From Vibrio ruber DSM 16370 (GTDB lineage: Bacteria; Pseudomonadota; Gammaproteobacteria; Enterobacterales; Vibrionaceae), in contig NZ_FULE01000008.1 in the NCBI RefSeq assembly GCF_900163965.1, forward strand, positions 1 through 64,000: DNA of 64,000 nucleotides, read 5' to 3'. Shown piece after piece: positions 45,760-53,932 of this stretch. Under the pieces are notes generated by a model. The model was given only the letters and a program-made list of their open reading frames with translations, was not told where the DNA came from and made no database searches. Every line of letters starts with the position of its first letter. Position 1 is the first letter of the stretch. The translations under genes were made by a program, and so were the position numbers.

Positions 45760-47001
45760 ATGCAGGCGGCACACCGGGCCACACAGGTGATGGAAAGAAT
45801 TCAGACATTAGCCTCATTCAGCGCGATGCCAAACGGCATTCTACGGGCTTATCTGACCGAAGAGCATCGTCAAGCACATCAACAACTGGCGCAGTGGATG
45901 ACGCAGGCCGGGCTGGAAATCTGGCAGGATGAAGTCGGCAATCAGTGGGGCAGAAAAGTCTCGGCACATCCTGAAATGCCGACGCTGATCATCGGTTCGC
46001 ACAGTGATACTGTCGCCAATGCCGGTGGTTATGACGGTCCGCTGGGGATTTTACTGGCAATTGAAGCACTAGATGCGCTCAAAGGCGTTGATTTACCGTT
46101 TCATGTTGATGTGGTGGCATTTGCCGATGAAGAAGGCACCCGTTTTCAGACCACGCTGCTGGGTTCCAGCCCGGTGGCAGGCATGTGGAATCCGGCCTTA
46201 TTAGATCGCAAAGATAAAGATGGCGTCACGATTGGCGAAGCGATGAAGCGGTTCGGGCTTGATCCTGACAAAGTGGTTGATGCTGCCCGCAAGCCGGAAG
46301 AGACGCTCGCTTATCTGGAAGTGCATATCGAACAAGGGCCGCTGCTGGAAAGTCTCGATTTACCTGTCGGCGTGGTGACTGCGATTGCCGGGGCAAAACG
46401 GTTTCTGATTGATGTGTCTGGTGTTGCCGGACATGCCGGTACCGTGCCGCTGCCGCTGCGTCATGATGCGCTATGTGGCACGGCGGAGATGATTGCCTGC
46501 ATTGAAGCGTTTGCTACCGAGCATGAAATTGTCGCGACGGTTGGCAAGTGTGAGGTGCGCTCCGCAGCGGTCAATGTTATTCCCGGACAGGTGCAGTTTT
46601 CATTGGATATTCGCAGTCAGTCGCAAGACAAACTGGACTACTGTGCACCATTACTGATGACACAATTAGCGGCTATCGCTGACAAGCGCGGTTTAACCAT
46701 AACCCATGAACAGATCTATCAGGCGCAGGCCGTGCCATGTAGTGATCGGCTACAACAGGTCTGGGCAGATGTGGTCGAATCAGCGACCGGGAAAGATGTC
46801 TGTTATCTTGCCAGTGGTGCCGGTCATGATGCGATGGTGATGGCAAATATTGCCGAGATGGGCATGTTGTTTGTCCGTTGTGAAAAAGGCATCAGCCATA
46901 ATCCGCGAGAAAATGTAGAGACTCAGGATGTGGCGGTGGCGCTGGACTGCTTGATCAACATGATCCGTTCTCTGTCACCATCCCGTGCCGGTACTGATTA
47001 A
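45760..47001 (+). CDS. allC: Allantoate amidohydrolase-type M20 enzyme (AllC/HpxK)
   Basis: A 413-residue M20-family amidase/carbamoylase. Metal ligands are visible in GSHSDTVANAGGYDGPLG (H81, D92) and FADEEGTRF (E124/E125). E. coli AllC is about the same length. It probably hydrolyses allantoate to ureidoglycine, carbon dioxide and ammonia. AAGGAG at 45749-45754 supports the ATG at 45760; the longer frame from 45667 overlaps pucG and is rejected. N-carbamoyl amino acid hydrolase is an alternative in this family, but the adjacent PucG argues for allantoate. Confidence 0.82.
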   Translation: MQAAHRATQVMERIQTLASFSAMPNGILRAYLTEEHRQAHQQLAQWMTQAGLEIWQDEVGNQWGRKVSAHPEMPTLIIGSHSDTVANAGGYDGPLGILLAIEALDALKGVDLPFHVDVVAFADEEGTRFQTTLLGSSPVAGMWNPALLDRKDKDGVTIGEAMKRFGLDPDKVVDAARKPEETLAYLEVHIEQGPLLESLDLPVGVVTAIAGAKRFLIDVSGVAGHAGTVPLPLRHDALCGTAEMIACIEAFATEHEIVATVGKCEVRSAAVNVIPGQVQFSLDIRSQSQDKLDYCAPLLMTQLAAIADKRGLTITHEQIYQAQAVPCSDRLQQVWADVVESATGKDVCYLASGAGHDAMVMANIAEMGMLFVRCEKGISHNPRENVETQDVAVALDCLINMIRSLSPSRAGTD

Positions 47002-47023
47002 CCACAAGCCAATATCCTATTTG

Positions 47024-47054
47024 CCCGGACAGGAACACCGTCCGGGTATTTTTT
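47024..47054 (+). terminator. Rho-independent terminator after allC
   Basis: Stem CCCGGAC / GTCCGGG (47024-47030 and 47040-47046) followed by TATTTTTT. It closes the ureide operon and faces the convergent DUF3307 gene. Confidence 0.85.
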
Positions 47055-47099
47055 GGCTGCTATCACTGTTTTTATGGACGTAAATGTTTCACCATCGCT

Positions 47100-47864
47100 T
47101 TATTTTGATATCGAGATTTTGATATCTAGGCCGAGTGAAACCAGAGTGCCGACAAGGGTGGCGACCACCACCGATAACAGCGAACCGATCAAAACATATT
47201 CGGTGAGGCTGCGGCTGTCTGATTTGTTCAGTTCACCGAATCTGAATATGGATTTGGCGGTGAAGACAAAACCGACCGCGGCATAACTTCCGACCAGCGT
47301 AAATGTCAGGATCAGGATTCGCTCTAAATAACCGATCAACTCACCACCTGCGACAAGGCCATTCATTTGCGGATGGTTGTCAGTCACGGTCATGGAATAT
47401 TTGTTTAAGAGGCTGCCAATCCCTACTGAGGTCGGTTTGAGAACCAGCACATATGCCAAGGCCACCAGCATACCTTGAGCAAACTTGTCATGCTGAAGCA
47501 TCGCGCTAATGGTGATATCCGTGGTGATGTAAAATGCGAGCAGTGCAAACACGACAGTATGGAGGGCTTGCTCCGCCACCATATGCATAAATTGATGTGG
47601 ATTGCGCGTCGCTTGCCACAGGTCAATCAGCACATGAATCACCGCAACAATCGCAATCAAACAAGCCGTGGTACGCCAATCCATGCCAAGCACTATGGCC
47701 GGTACCGAGAGCGCAATGCCCTGCAATAACGCATGAATATACAGTTGCGGGGCGCGATAGGTGGATTTGTGCTTGGCTGCCCGCCATCGTCCGGGTTGGA
47801 GGTAAAAATCACCGATCAGATGAATCAGTAAAAACGCGATGAAAACCGTCAAAAAATCAGACAT
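47100..47864 (-). CDS. DUF3307 membrane protein
   Basis: A 254-residue membrane protein with six or seven hydrophobic segments and the DUF3307 opening HLIGDFYLQP followed by KH-rich loop AAKHKS. Function unknown. It overlaps the upstream SatD-like gene by 8 nt, a pairing commonly seen, so they are one operon. The ATG at 47864 is preferred to the longer frame from 47909 because it begins directly with the first helix (MSDFLTVFIAFLLIHL). Confidence 0.75.
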   Translation of the reverse strand: MSDFLTVFIAFLLIHLIGDFYLQPGRWRAAKHKSTYRAPQLYIHALLQGIALSVPAIVLGMDWRTTACLIAIVAVIHVLIDLWQATRNPHQFMHMVAEQALHTVVFALLAFYITTDITISAMLQHDKFAQGMLVALAYVLVLKPTSVGIGSLLNKYSMTVTDNHPQMNGLVAGGELIGYLERILILTFTLVGSYAAVGFVFTAKSIFRFGELNKSDSRSLTEYVLIGSLLSVVVATLVGTLVSLGLDIKISISK

Positions 47865-48507
47865 TTCTGAACCCTGCCACTTGGTTGATAAATTGTTGAT
47901 TGAGTGCACTGATGAGCGACCAGCCAGACGCCTTCAGTGATTTACTGACCGTTGCCGTCGCAATACCGAGTTGCTCGGCTAACTCACTCACCGACAGATC
48001 CTGATGGCTTTGCAGCATCGGCAGCATGACTTCACACTGGCGTGCGGTTAAGTCAGTCAACTGTCTGTCGAGGTATTGAAAGAGTAAGTCAAACTGTGCG
48101 TTGAGTTCCGGACGGTCAGAACTAAAAATCAACCGATGGTTTTTTAATGACTTGAGCCCGCGTCCGGACAGGACAAATGCCTCTCCCATCGATTCCGAGA
48201 CCGACTCACGCAGATCGGCATGAGCCGCAATAGCGAAGCTAATCCGGCTGTCAAAGGTTTTGCCGAGCGCTTTAATCCCGAGCCGATAAAGGAGGGTGTA
48301 TCTCAGCGCATTTTCAATATCATGCACCACACTCTGAAATTCATCCCCCCGGATAATACTGTGCGCATTGGATGTGTTTTCGGTACTCATCCATGTCTGA
48401 ATCTCTTTGATGCGTGTCAGGAGTCGGTCAAACTGCTCAGCGTTTAACTGAGTTGAATTAACGATATCACCACTGATCACGGCAATTGCTTTATCGGTCG
48501 CCGCCAC
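47857..48507 (-). CDS. SatD-family protein with C-terminal HTH
   Basis: A 216-residue protein. The N-terminal part (about 1-130) resembles SatD (VISGDIVNST and GDEFQ are characteristic), a domain distantly related to nucleotide-cyclase folds. The C-terminal 60 residues form a helix-turn-helix (LSVSELAEQLGIATATVSKSLKASGW). It begins with GTG at 48507 with GGAG 8 nt upstream. The HTH and the three operator-like palindromes directly upstream (48540-48613) suggest that it regulates its own operon. The biological signal is unknown. Confidence 0.75.
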   Translation of the reverse strand: MAATDKAIAVISGDIVNSTQLNAEQFDRLLTRIKEIQTWMSTENTSNAHSIIRGDEFQSVVHDIENALRYTLLYRLGIKALGKTFDSRISFAIAAHADLRESVSESMGEAFVLSGRGLKSLKNHRLIFSSDRPELNAQFDLLFQYLDRQLTDLTARQCEVMLPMLQSHQDLSVSELAEQLGIATATVSKSLKASGWSLISALNQQFINQVAGFRNV

Positions 48508-48539
48508 ATGAAACTCCGCTCTATTTTTCTTGTATTAAT

Positions 48540-48613
48540 TTAGCTTTTTATGGCTAATTATACAAGTTTAGCTGTTTATGGCTAAATTTGGTGGTTTGGC
48601 GATATGGGGCTAA
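48540..48613 (-). promoter_or_regulatory. Three operator palindromes at 28-bp spacing upstream of satD
   Basis: An 18-bp palindrome TTAGC-N8-GCTAA occurs at 48540-48557 and 48568-48585, with a degenerate copy (TTGGC-N8-GCTAA) at 48596-48613. Starts are 28 bp apart each time. They lie 33-106 bp upstream of the GTG start and are the likely site of the SatD HTH or another repressor. Confidence 0.65.
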
Positions 48614-48877
48614 ACCGACATTGTGTGAATCTGTATATGTTGAGGGCAGGAAATGAGTACGGAGCAATATTCTGGCTTTAAAGTTATTGATTTATCAATT
48701 GTGGATATGCGTCTCTTGTCACTTTGTTGAGGCAGTTTTATGAGATCATACAGATGATTATCAATCATAAGTCGTTTTTTCTGCCAAAATTATGCGGATG
48801 ATTCCTGGCTGAAACGTCAGTGCTATAAAAACGTGGTATCATTTTTTCAATTAAATATTAGTAGATATAATAGAAGC
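48614..48877. other. Divergent intergenic region, satD operators to GNAT gene
   Basis: About 260 bp without a gene. A Fur-like GATTATCAATCAT at 48755-48767 was noted but is too degenerate to call. No clear promoter for the GNAT gene. Confidence 0.35.
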
Positions 48878-49432
48878 ATGAATAACCCAGCTATCGCTGA
48901 TAAGTATCAACAACTTAGGCTTGCTGTATTAGCTCAGACTCAAGATGATTTTGAGCAGTTTGAGCCTGATTTTATTGGTCATATTGATTTAACAGAAATC
49001 AGTGAAGATGCTCTCCACTCTCAGGATAAATGGGATATACCAGTAAATCGTCAAATCGGATGGGATTGGCGACAAGTGCGAGATCAATACCGCAGAGATC
49101 ATATGGCTAGAGTAGAGCTTGCTGTATGGTATGGTGAAGATTTGTGTGGTCTTATGATCGGCAAAGCGAGTGAAGGGAAATTGGTTGTTAAAATAAACTA
49201 TATTCAGGGTGGTGAAGTTGAAAATCCTTTAAAAGGGTACATTGTTCCCATTGCTTCACGCTGTGCAGAGTTGTTTGCCGTTGCTATTAAAGCGGATTGG
49301 ATTGGTATTCAAGATCCAATCGATGATGAGCATTTGTTAAATTACTATCGTGAATTAGGCTTTGATGAAAGTGATCCATTTGATCCTAAAAACAATGCAT
49401 TGTTTAAACGTGTTGTAGTAGATGAAGACTAA
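48878..49432 (+). CDS. GNAT-fold N-acetyltransferase-like protein
   Basis: A 184-residue protein from the ATG at 48878 (the ORF extends to 48833 but that adds a non-conserved leader). Residues about 75-175 resemble a GNAT fold, including LAVWYGEDLCGLMIG as the core strands and DDEHLLNYYRELGF near the C-terminal acetyl-CoA part. AT-rich and next to a small downstream gene with a strong ribosome site, it resembles stand-alone genes of mobile islands. Some GNAT proteins are toxins that acetylate aminoacyl-tRNA, but the usual DUF1778 antitoxin is absent. Substrate unknown. Confidence 0.65.
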   Translation: MNNPAIADKYQQLRLAVLAQTQDDFEQFEPDFIGHIDLTEISEDALHSQDKWDIPVNRQIGWDWRQVRDQYRRDHMARVELAVWYGEDLCGLMIGKASEGKLVVKINYIQGGEVENPLKGYIVPIASRCAELFAVAIKADWIGIQDPIDDEHLLNYYRELGFDESDPFDPKNNALFKRVVVDED

Positions 49433-49488
49433 GCTGCTTTCCAAATTGGTTATGATCAGTTATAGTTAGGGCAACTAAGGGGGCTATT

Positions 49489-49653
49489 ATGTTGACTGTA
49501 GCAACAGACAAAGCAAATGATGTAAATGTAGATAAAGCTATTAAGCGTATGCAGGTTCACGCTTCTAAGAGTAAGTCATCATTTGGTAAAACTTTAAGAG
49601 TTCAGGCCCCTAAATCTGCTTATGGACGCCTTGCCGGGCCGGCCAAAGCATAG
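49489..49653 (+). CDS. Small basic protein downstream of the GNAT gene
   Basis: A 54-residue basic protein (MLTVATDKANDV start; Lys/Ser-rich middle; ends GRLAGPAKA). AAGGGGG at 49477-49483 gives a strong ribosome site 5 nt before the ATG, and a terminator follows, so it is a real gene in one unit with the GNAT protein 56 bp upstream. I know no family; it may be a partner or antitoxin. Confidence 0.6.
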   Translation: MLTVATDKANDVNVDKAIKRMQVHASKSKSSFGKTLRVQAPKSAYGRLAGPAKA

Positions 49654-49669
49654 GAAAATTCAGATATTA

Positions 49670-49696
49670 AGCATCGCAATAGCGGTGCTTTTTTTA
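49670..49696 (+). terminator. Rho-independent terminator of the GNAT unit
   Basis: Stem AGCATCGC / GCGGTGCT with one G-T pair and loop AATA, followed by a T run. Confidence 0.85.
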
Positions 49697-49721
49697 TGCT
49701 CGAAAGGCATATACAAACGGT

Positions 49722-50110
49722 TCAAGAGTGACGCCCCATATCATGCATATGTTGGCCGTTCATGTCTTTCATCATTCCTTTCATCATGTCACGATGCATC
49801 AGTTGCTCGGCTTCAGAGCCAATCGTGAACTCATGCTCTATCTTACCCGTATTCATCACGACAAATTGAACCACATCGTTAGGGGCAATGTTTATCTCTT
49901 TTTTGAATGTGATCTTCATATCATCAGAAAGCAGGACATGAACAACCTTGTTCGGTTTTACACCGGTGGCAGGCATACCGACATCAGACATATGATCCAT
50001 ATTCATCATATTACGATGATTCATATTTTTGCCATTGTTCATTGAGCCGTGGTTATGCGCATTATTCGTGTCTGCGAAAGCAACAGATGTAAAGTGAGTT
50101 TTTTCATCAT
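49722..50110 (-). pseudogene. Cupredoxin/copper-resistance protein with frameshift in the signal peptide
   Basis: The C-terminal 106 codons (49722-50042) encode a small cupredoxin: a Met/His-rich start (MNNGKNMNHRNMMNMDHM), NTGKIEHEFTIGS copper-loop motif and a Met/His-rich tail, as in periplasmic copper-binding plastocyanin-like proteins. The expected signal peptide is split: ATG at 50110 with AGGA reads MMKKLTLH, but the part ending SVAFADTNNAHNHG, which looks like the cleavage site, is in another frame. A short deletion in the signal peptide explains both. The current gene would not be exported, or starts internally at 50042 without a signal. Confidence 0.65.
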
Positions 50111-50480
50111 TATTTATTTCCTCATTAATGGTCGATATCTATCATTGAGTGCAGTAGTATTTCCACGGTTGAATTGCTGCATCAGACCCACCGAAATATT
50201 CGTCATTGGGTCCTCATCAAAATCTGGGGGCGCTTAGGATTATAATTTTGCCGGGGCGTTAACGGATCAACAATTGATTGCAGCTTGCAACCAATCTGAC
50301 TGATGTACTCAGGATGAAAAATCAGGGAGGATAATTCTGATTGATATAGGAGGGATTGGACAACAGATAGATGATATGTAATTTATTATCAATAAAATCA
50401 TATAGTTAAAATTAATTTTATTCCATGAACACGATTAATGATTACCTTGTTTATCAATCGTAGTGACGTATGAATAAACG
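50111..50480. other. Gene-free region
   Basis: About 370 AT-rich bp between the broken cupredoxin and the small minus-strand gene. I see no gene, terminator or repeated motif. Confidence 0.4.
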
Positions 50481-50684
50481 CTACTTTTTCGTTTTTTGCC
50501 GCTTATAAACCCCATCAAAAGAGACAAGCTGAACTTCTATGACGGCGCCAAAGTATTCGATTTTGACTCGAGGCTCATCTTGCTGCTTAAGCTGAACGCT
50601 GAAAGTTTCGTATAGGGATGCCATAAAATTTTTAACAGACTGATCTGAGTCAATTAAATTTGTGTTTAAGTGGTCATGGTTCAT
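50481..50684 (-). CDS. Possible small acidic protein
   Basis: A 67-residue frame starting MNHDHLNTNLID and ending VYKRQKTKK; the middle (MASLYETFSVQLKQQDEPRVKIEYFGAVIEVQLV) could form a compact fold. The start is uncertain: the frame is open to 50855 and the ATG at 50684 lacks a ribosome site. It is divergent from the LuxR gene. Existence is uncertain. Confidence 0.35.
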   Translation of the reverse strand: MNHDHLNTNLIDSDQSVKNFMASLYETFSVQLKQQDEPRVKIEYFGAVIEVQLVSFDGVYKRQKTKK

Positions 50685-50877
50685 GATTTGGCCATTTATT
50701 ATTGACTTTAATGTAAATAAAAATAACGGTTGATTAAACTTTATGAGTTGTTTATTTTTATTCTTGACATGATTAATTCCGGTTGCTGACCTTATTATGG
50801 TGGCTATTTTTCTGGATGAAACCCTCAAAAGTAGGTCATTTTTAAATAAGCGCATCTAATCAAATGTGGCATTATAT

Positions 50878-51606
50878 ATGACAAATAAATCAATAAACTC
50901 AACGTCAATAAAAAAGGATAATGAAATTTGTAGAGATGGGGCGTTTTTGCAACAGCTAGGTATGGACTACATTTCTATTTATATTGAGACACCTCGAAAT
51001 TTATCTGTTGTGTCCAATCTTCCTTGTGACATGAAACTTATTTATAGAGATGAAAACCTTTTTTATGAAGACCCAATGATTCGTAATCAGAAGCATGGTT
51101 TATTTATGATGCAAAGAGATGAAAAAGAAAGGAAGTTCTCTGAAAAAATCAAATCTAAGTTTTCTGTTCATAATATATATGCCCGGTCGAGTATTATTGG
51201 TTCAACTAAGGTGTCTTACGTTTTAGGATGCAAAGATTCTCATTATTCACAATTTAACAATAATTTTGATAGTCGTATTATTGAATTTACAAAATTTATG
51301 ATTCGCAAATATCGTCATGATATATCTCAAGAGTTATCTGAAATGAAAATGTCTCCAATAAATATTGCCGGGGATTATTTTATTGATCAATTGTTTACGG
51401 ATGAACAAATAGAGAAACCCAACTATGGTGAATTAATTTGTCTGTCATTAGCAAAAGAAGGACTGAGTATGATAGAAATATCAAATATAACGGGATATAC
51501 AATTAATACAGTGAAAAGTAATTTAAAAAATAGCAGGGTTAAACTGCAAGCAAGTAAAACAATTGATGCTGCAATGACAGCTTTGAATATGGGATGGATA
51601 TCGTGA
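50878..51606 (+). CDS. LuxR-type transcriptional regulator with autoinducer-binding-like domain
   Basis: A 242-residue regulator. The N-terminal domain (about 20-155) resembles an autoinducer-binding fold (DYISIYIETP, then LPCDMKLIYRDENLFYEDPMI), and the C-terminal domain (about 180-240) is a LuxR helix-turn-helix (GLSMIEISNITGYTINTVKSNLKNSRVKL). No luxI-type synthase is nearby, so it is a solo receptor or one sensing another molecule. Strongly AT-rich. The ATG at 50878 is used; the ORF start at 50866 is GTG. It overlaps the EamA transporter by 13 nt, so both are one operon. Confidence 0.75.
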   Translation: MTNKSINSTSIKKDNEICRDGAFLQQLGMDYISIYIETPRNLSVVSNLPCDMKLIYRDENLFYEDPMIRNQKHGLFMMQRDEKERKFSEKIKSKFSVHNIYARSSIIGSTKVSYVLGCKDSHYSQFNNNFDSRIIEFTKFMIRKYRHDISQELSEMKMSPINIAGDYFIDQLFTDEQIEKPNYGELICLSLAKEGLSMIEISNITGYTINTVKSNLKNSRVKLQASKTIDAAMTALNMGWIS

Positions 51607-52466
51607 CTTATCTAGTTATTGCTACGTTTATTTGGGCGTTTTCATTTTCACTGATTGGCAGTGCGTTAACTCATGTTGATCCTTATTTATCGGTTGTCAT
51701 TAGAACGTTTCTTTCTCTTTTAATATTTTTGCCTTTTATAAGAAACAACTTTTCGAAAAAATATATAAAGTTTATATTTATTGGTGCAATCCAGTTAGGA
51801 ATTATGTACTGTTTTTACTTCAATGCATTTCGGTTCATTAGTGTCAGTAATATATTATTATTCACTATATTTACACCAATATATATAATAATGATTAATC
51901 AGTTGGTTTATGATAGCTTCTCTCTTAAGAGTTTGTTTTTAGTCGTAATATCTGTTATTGGTGCTTATGTCATCCGGCAAACCAGTATCGAAGAAGCGAC
52001 CTTGAAAGGTTTCTTCCTGATTCAAGGTGCAAATTTTTGTTTTGGGCTGGGACAAATATTATATAAGAAGAATATCCCTACGGGAATAAAGCAATCAACG
52101 GTCTTTCCTTATTTCTATTGTGGTGCCTTTTTGGTTTCTCTGATGGCATTCATAATTTTGGGAGATAAAAGTAAGTTACCAACCACATCGACAGAGATTA
52201 TGACACTATTCTATTTAGGTGTTATTGCATCTGGTATTGGTTATTATCTATGGAATAAAGGTTCAACACGAGTTTCTGTTACTCAGCTAGCAATTATGAA
52301 TAATTTGTTAATTCCTGCTGGAATTATTGTCAATGTCGTCTTGTGGCATGGTGATTTTGACACAGTGAAACTCGTTATTGGGACTTTACTAATTATCGCG
52401 ACATCACTGATTGACATTCGTAATGGTAGAAAAGTTGAAATCAGAAACAGTAGCGATCTTGCTTAG
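51594..52466 (+). CDS. EamA/DMT-family transporter
   Basis: A 290-residue membrane protein with ten hydrophobic segments and the EamA internal repeat. It starts inside the end of the luxR gene (ATG 51594) and so is translationally coupled to it. EamA proteins export metabolites such as amino acids; the coupling suggests that the regulator controls export of a small molecule, possibly its own ligand (inference). Its 3' end overlaps the convergent solo ligand-domain gene by 63 bp. Confidence 0.85.
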   Translation: MDIVTYLVIATFIWAFSFSLIGSALTHVDPYLSVVIRTFLSLLIFLPFIRNNFSKKYIKFIFIGAIQLGIMYCFYFNAFRFISVSNILLFTIFTPIYIIMINQLVYDSFSLKSLFLVVISVIGAYVIRQTSIEEATLKGFFLIQGANFCFGLGQILYKKNIPTGIKQSTVFPYFYCGAFLVSLMAFIILGDKSKLPTTSTEIMTLFYLGVIASGIGYYLWNKGSTRVSVTQLAIMNNLLIPAGIIVNVVLWHGDFDTVKLVIGTLLIIATSLIDIRNGRKVEIRNSSDLA

Positions 52467-52874
52467 GTTAGCGATAATTTTTTCTATATCATTAACTAAA
52501 TCTTGTTTAATCATATTGAAAGCATTTTGAGGATCATGCGGTTTTCTGGGAATTGTTACAATACAGCTAAGTTTTTTGGTGCCTTTAACAGTAAATGAAG
52601 CCAGATTGTAGTAACCGTGTGATTCCATTATGCGAATATAATCAGAACTATAGTTTCCTTCGGAATTCGGATAATTAATTATTTCTGAATTGGCTTCGGT
52701 GAAATCAAAAGTATCATCAATTTCATTATAATGATTACTATAGTAAATCTCTTTATAATTATCAGGCATATTTGATAGGATCTCTTTTTCTTCTGTATCC
52801 TGATCTGTGATTCTTAAAGCAATAAATGTTTCATCGAGTTTGATCAAGGTATTGATTTGTTCACTAATGGTCAT
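52404..52874 (-). CDS. LuxR-like ligand-binding-domain-only protein
   Basis: A 156-residue protein that resembles the N-terminal half of the neighbouring LuxR protein: its ILSNMPDNYKEIYYSNHYNEIDDTF aligns with VVSNLPCDMKLIYRDENLFYEDPMI, and the flanking spacing is similar. No helix-turn-helix follows, and the end is a normal stop, so this is a short gene rather than a truncation by frameshift. GGAG 8 nt upstream supports the ATG at 52874. It faces and overlaps the EamA gene by 63 bp. It may bind the same ligand or dimerise with the LuxR protein (inference). Confidence 0.6.
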   Translation of the reverse strand: MTISEQINTLIKLDETFIALRITDQDTEEKEILSNMPDNYKEIYYSNHYNEIDDTFDFTEANSEIINYPNSEGNYSSDYIRIMESHGYYNLASFTVKGTKKLSCIVTIPRKPHDPQNAFNMIKQDLVNDIEKIIANLSKIATVSDFNFSTITNVNQ

Positions 52875-53379
52875 AATGGTTCTCCATATGTAAAATATTC
52901 TATTATATCTACCACTGAATATAATACACAATCAACCCAGAGATGCATCTTTGCGATCTGAAATCACACGCTTATTTATGATTTTACTTTTCTCTTTATG
53001 TGTTACTTTCATAAGCGATAGTATGATCACACTTTCAAAGTTATTCACTTTCTCTTTTATTATGTATTGATTTTAAAAATTACTGAAAATTAGTTTATTT
53101 AGCATCTTTATTGATTGATTCACAATACACTGATTTACAGAACTCCAAGTGAAAAGAAGATATCAGCCCGGTGCCGAAAGGTATTGGCGCAGGTCATGCA
53201 ACTGGCAGATCATGCAACTGAGAGAATCGGAGCGCACCAAACCGATCCGCAAGTTTTTTCCGCAGTGGTGCTCTTTTTCCATTATCTGCATCAAAATCAA
53301 TCATGTGACATTAATTGACGCAACTCATTTTATGTGCAAAATGCTGCGTTCAACTTAATGATATAAAACAGGATAATGG
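52875..53379. other. Gene-free region with a short tandem repeat
   Basis: About 505 bp without a supported gene. CATGCAACTG occurs twice, 16 bp apart (53195-53204 and 53211-53220). The segment about 53150-53300 is richer in G and C than its surroundings and may be a relic of an inserted sequence; I cannot identify it. Confidence 0.4.
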
Positions 53380-53913
53380 ATGAAACGAAACTATTTGCTT
53401 CTTGCCATCGCCGGTATGGCGAGTGCATTCTCATGTGTTGTGCCGGCAGATGACACCTTGCCAACCCCTCATTTTGTCAAAGATATGACTGATGTTCTGC
53501 AATCAAATCTATCTTACAAAGTCGGTGATATTGACGGTGACGGCATTGCCGAAGTTGTCTATCTCGATCAAGACAACACCATTAAAGCGTTTAAAGTTGC
53601 CCCAGCGATGAATGAATCGGTATTCAACCGACTTGCTTTGACGAAATGGAAATTGGTTGATCAGCGTTATGGTCCGGATTATACCCTGTCATTTTTTAGT
53701 GATGGTAAAAGGGTCGCTTTGAATACCTCGATGCGTGCCCTTGACCTCAAGGTTGACTCATCAAGAAATCGGATTAGCAATGCGGGGTCATCATCAGTGG
53801 GCTATATCACGATTGAAGGGATCACTGACACGAAGATCTGGGGCATGTTGACGGATAGTCATCTGGATGGGCAACGTGCTGAACCTCAGCCATACGAAGC
53901 AGTCATTAAATAA
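53380..53913 (+). CDS. Secreted protein with Ca-binding-like DGD motif, paralogue 1
   Basis: A 177-residue protein. A signal peptide (about 1-24) precedes a mature domain with the calcium-loop motif GDIDGDGIAEVVYL (about 48-61), of the type seen in FG-GAP/EF-like repeats. It is clearly paralogous to the gene 19 bp downstream (shared DGDG-EV/IIYL block and overall length). No enzyme motif is visible. It probably acts in the periplasm or is secreted; function unknown. Confidence 0.7.
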   Translation: MKRNYLLLAIAGMASAFSCVVPADDTLPTPHFVKDMTDVLQSNLSYKVGDIDGDGIAEVVYLDQDNTIKAFKVAPAMNESVFNRLALTKWKLVDQRYGPDYTLSFFSDGKRVALNTSMRALDLKVDSSRNRISNAGSSSVGYITIEGITDTKIWGMLTDSHLDGQRAEPQPYEAVIK

Positions 53914-53932
53914 ACGGACAAGAGCTATTACA

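Noticed and set aside
48755..48767. Possible Fur box
   Set aside because: Only a partial match to the 19-bp palindrome and the adjoining gene has no iron link.
53115..53318. Short frames in the 52875-53379 spacer
   Set aside because: Two overlapping frames of similar length in different phases, neither with a start signal or known motif.
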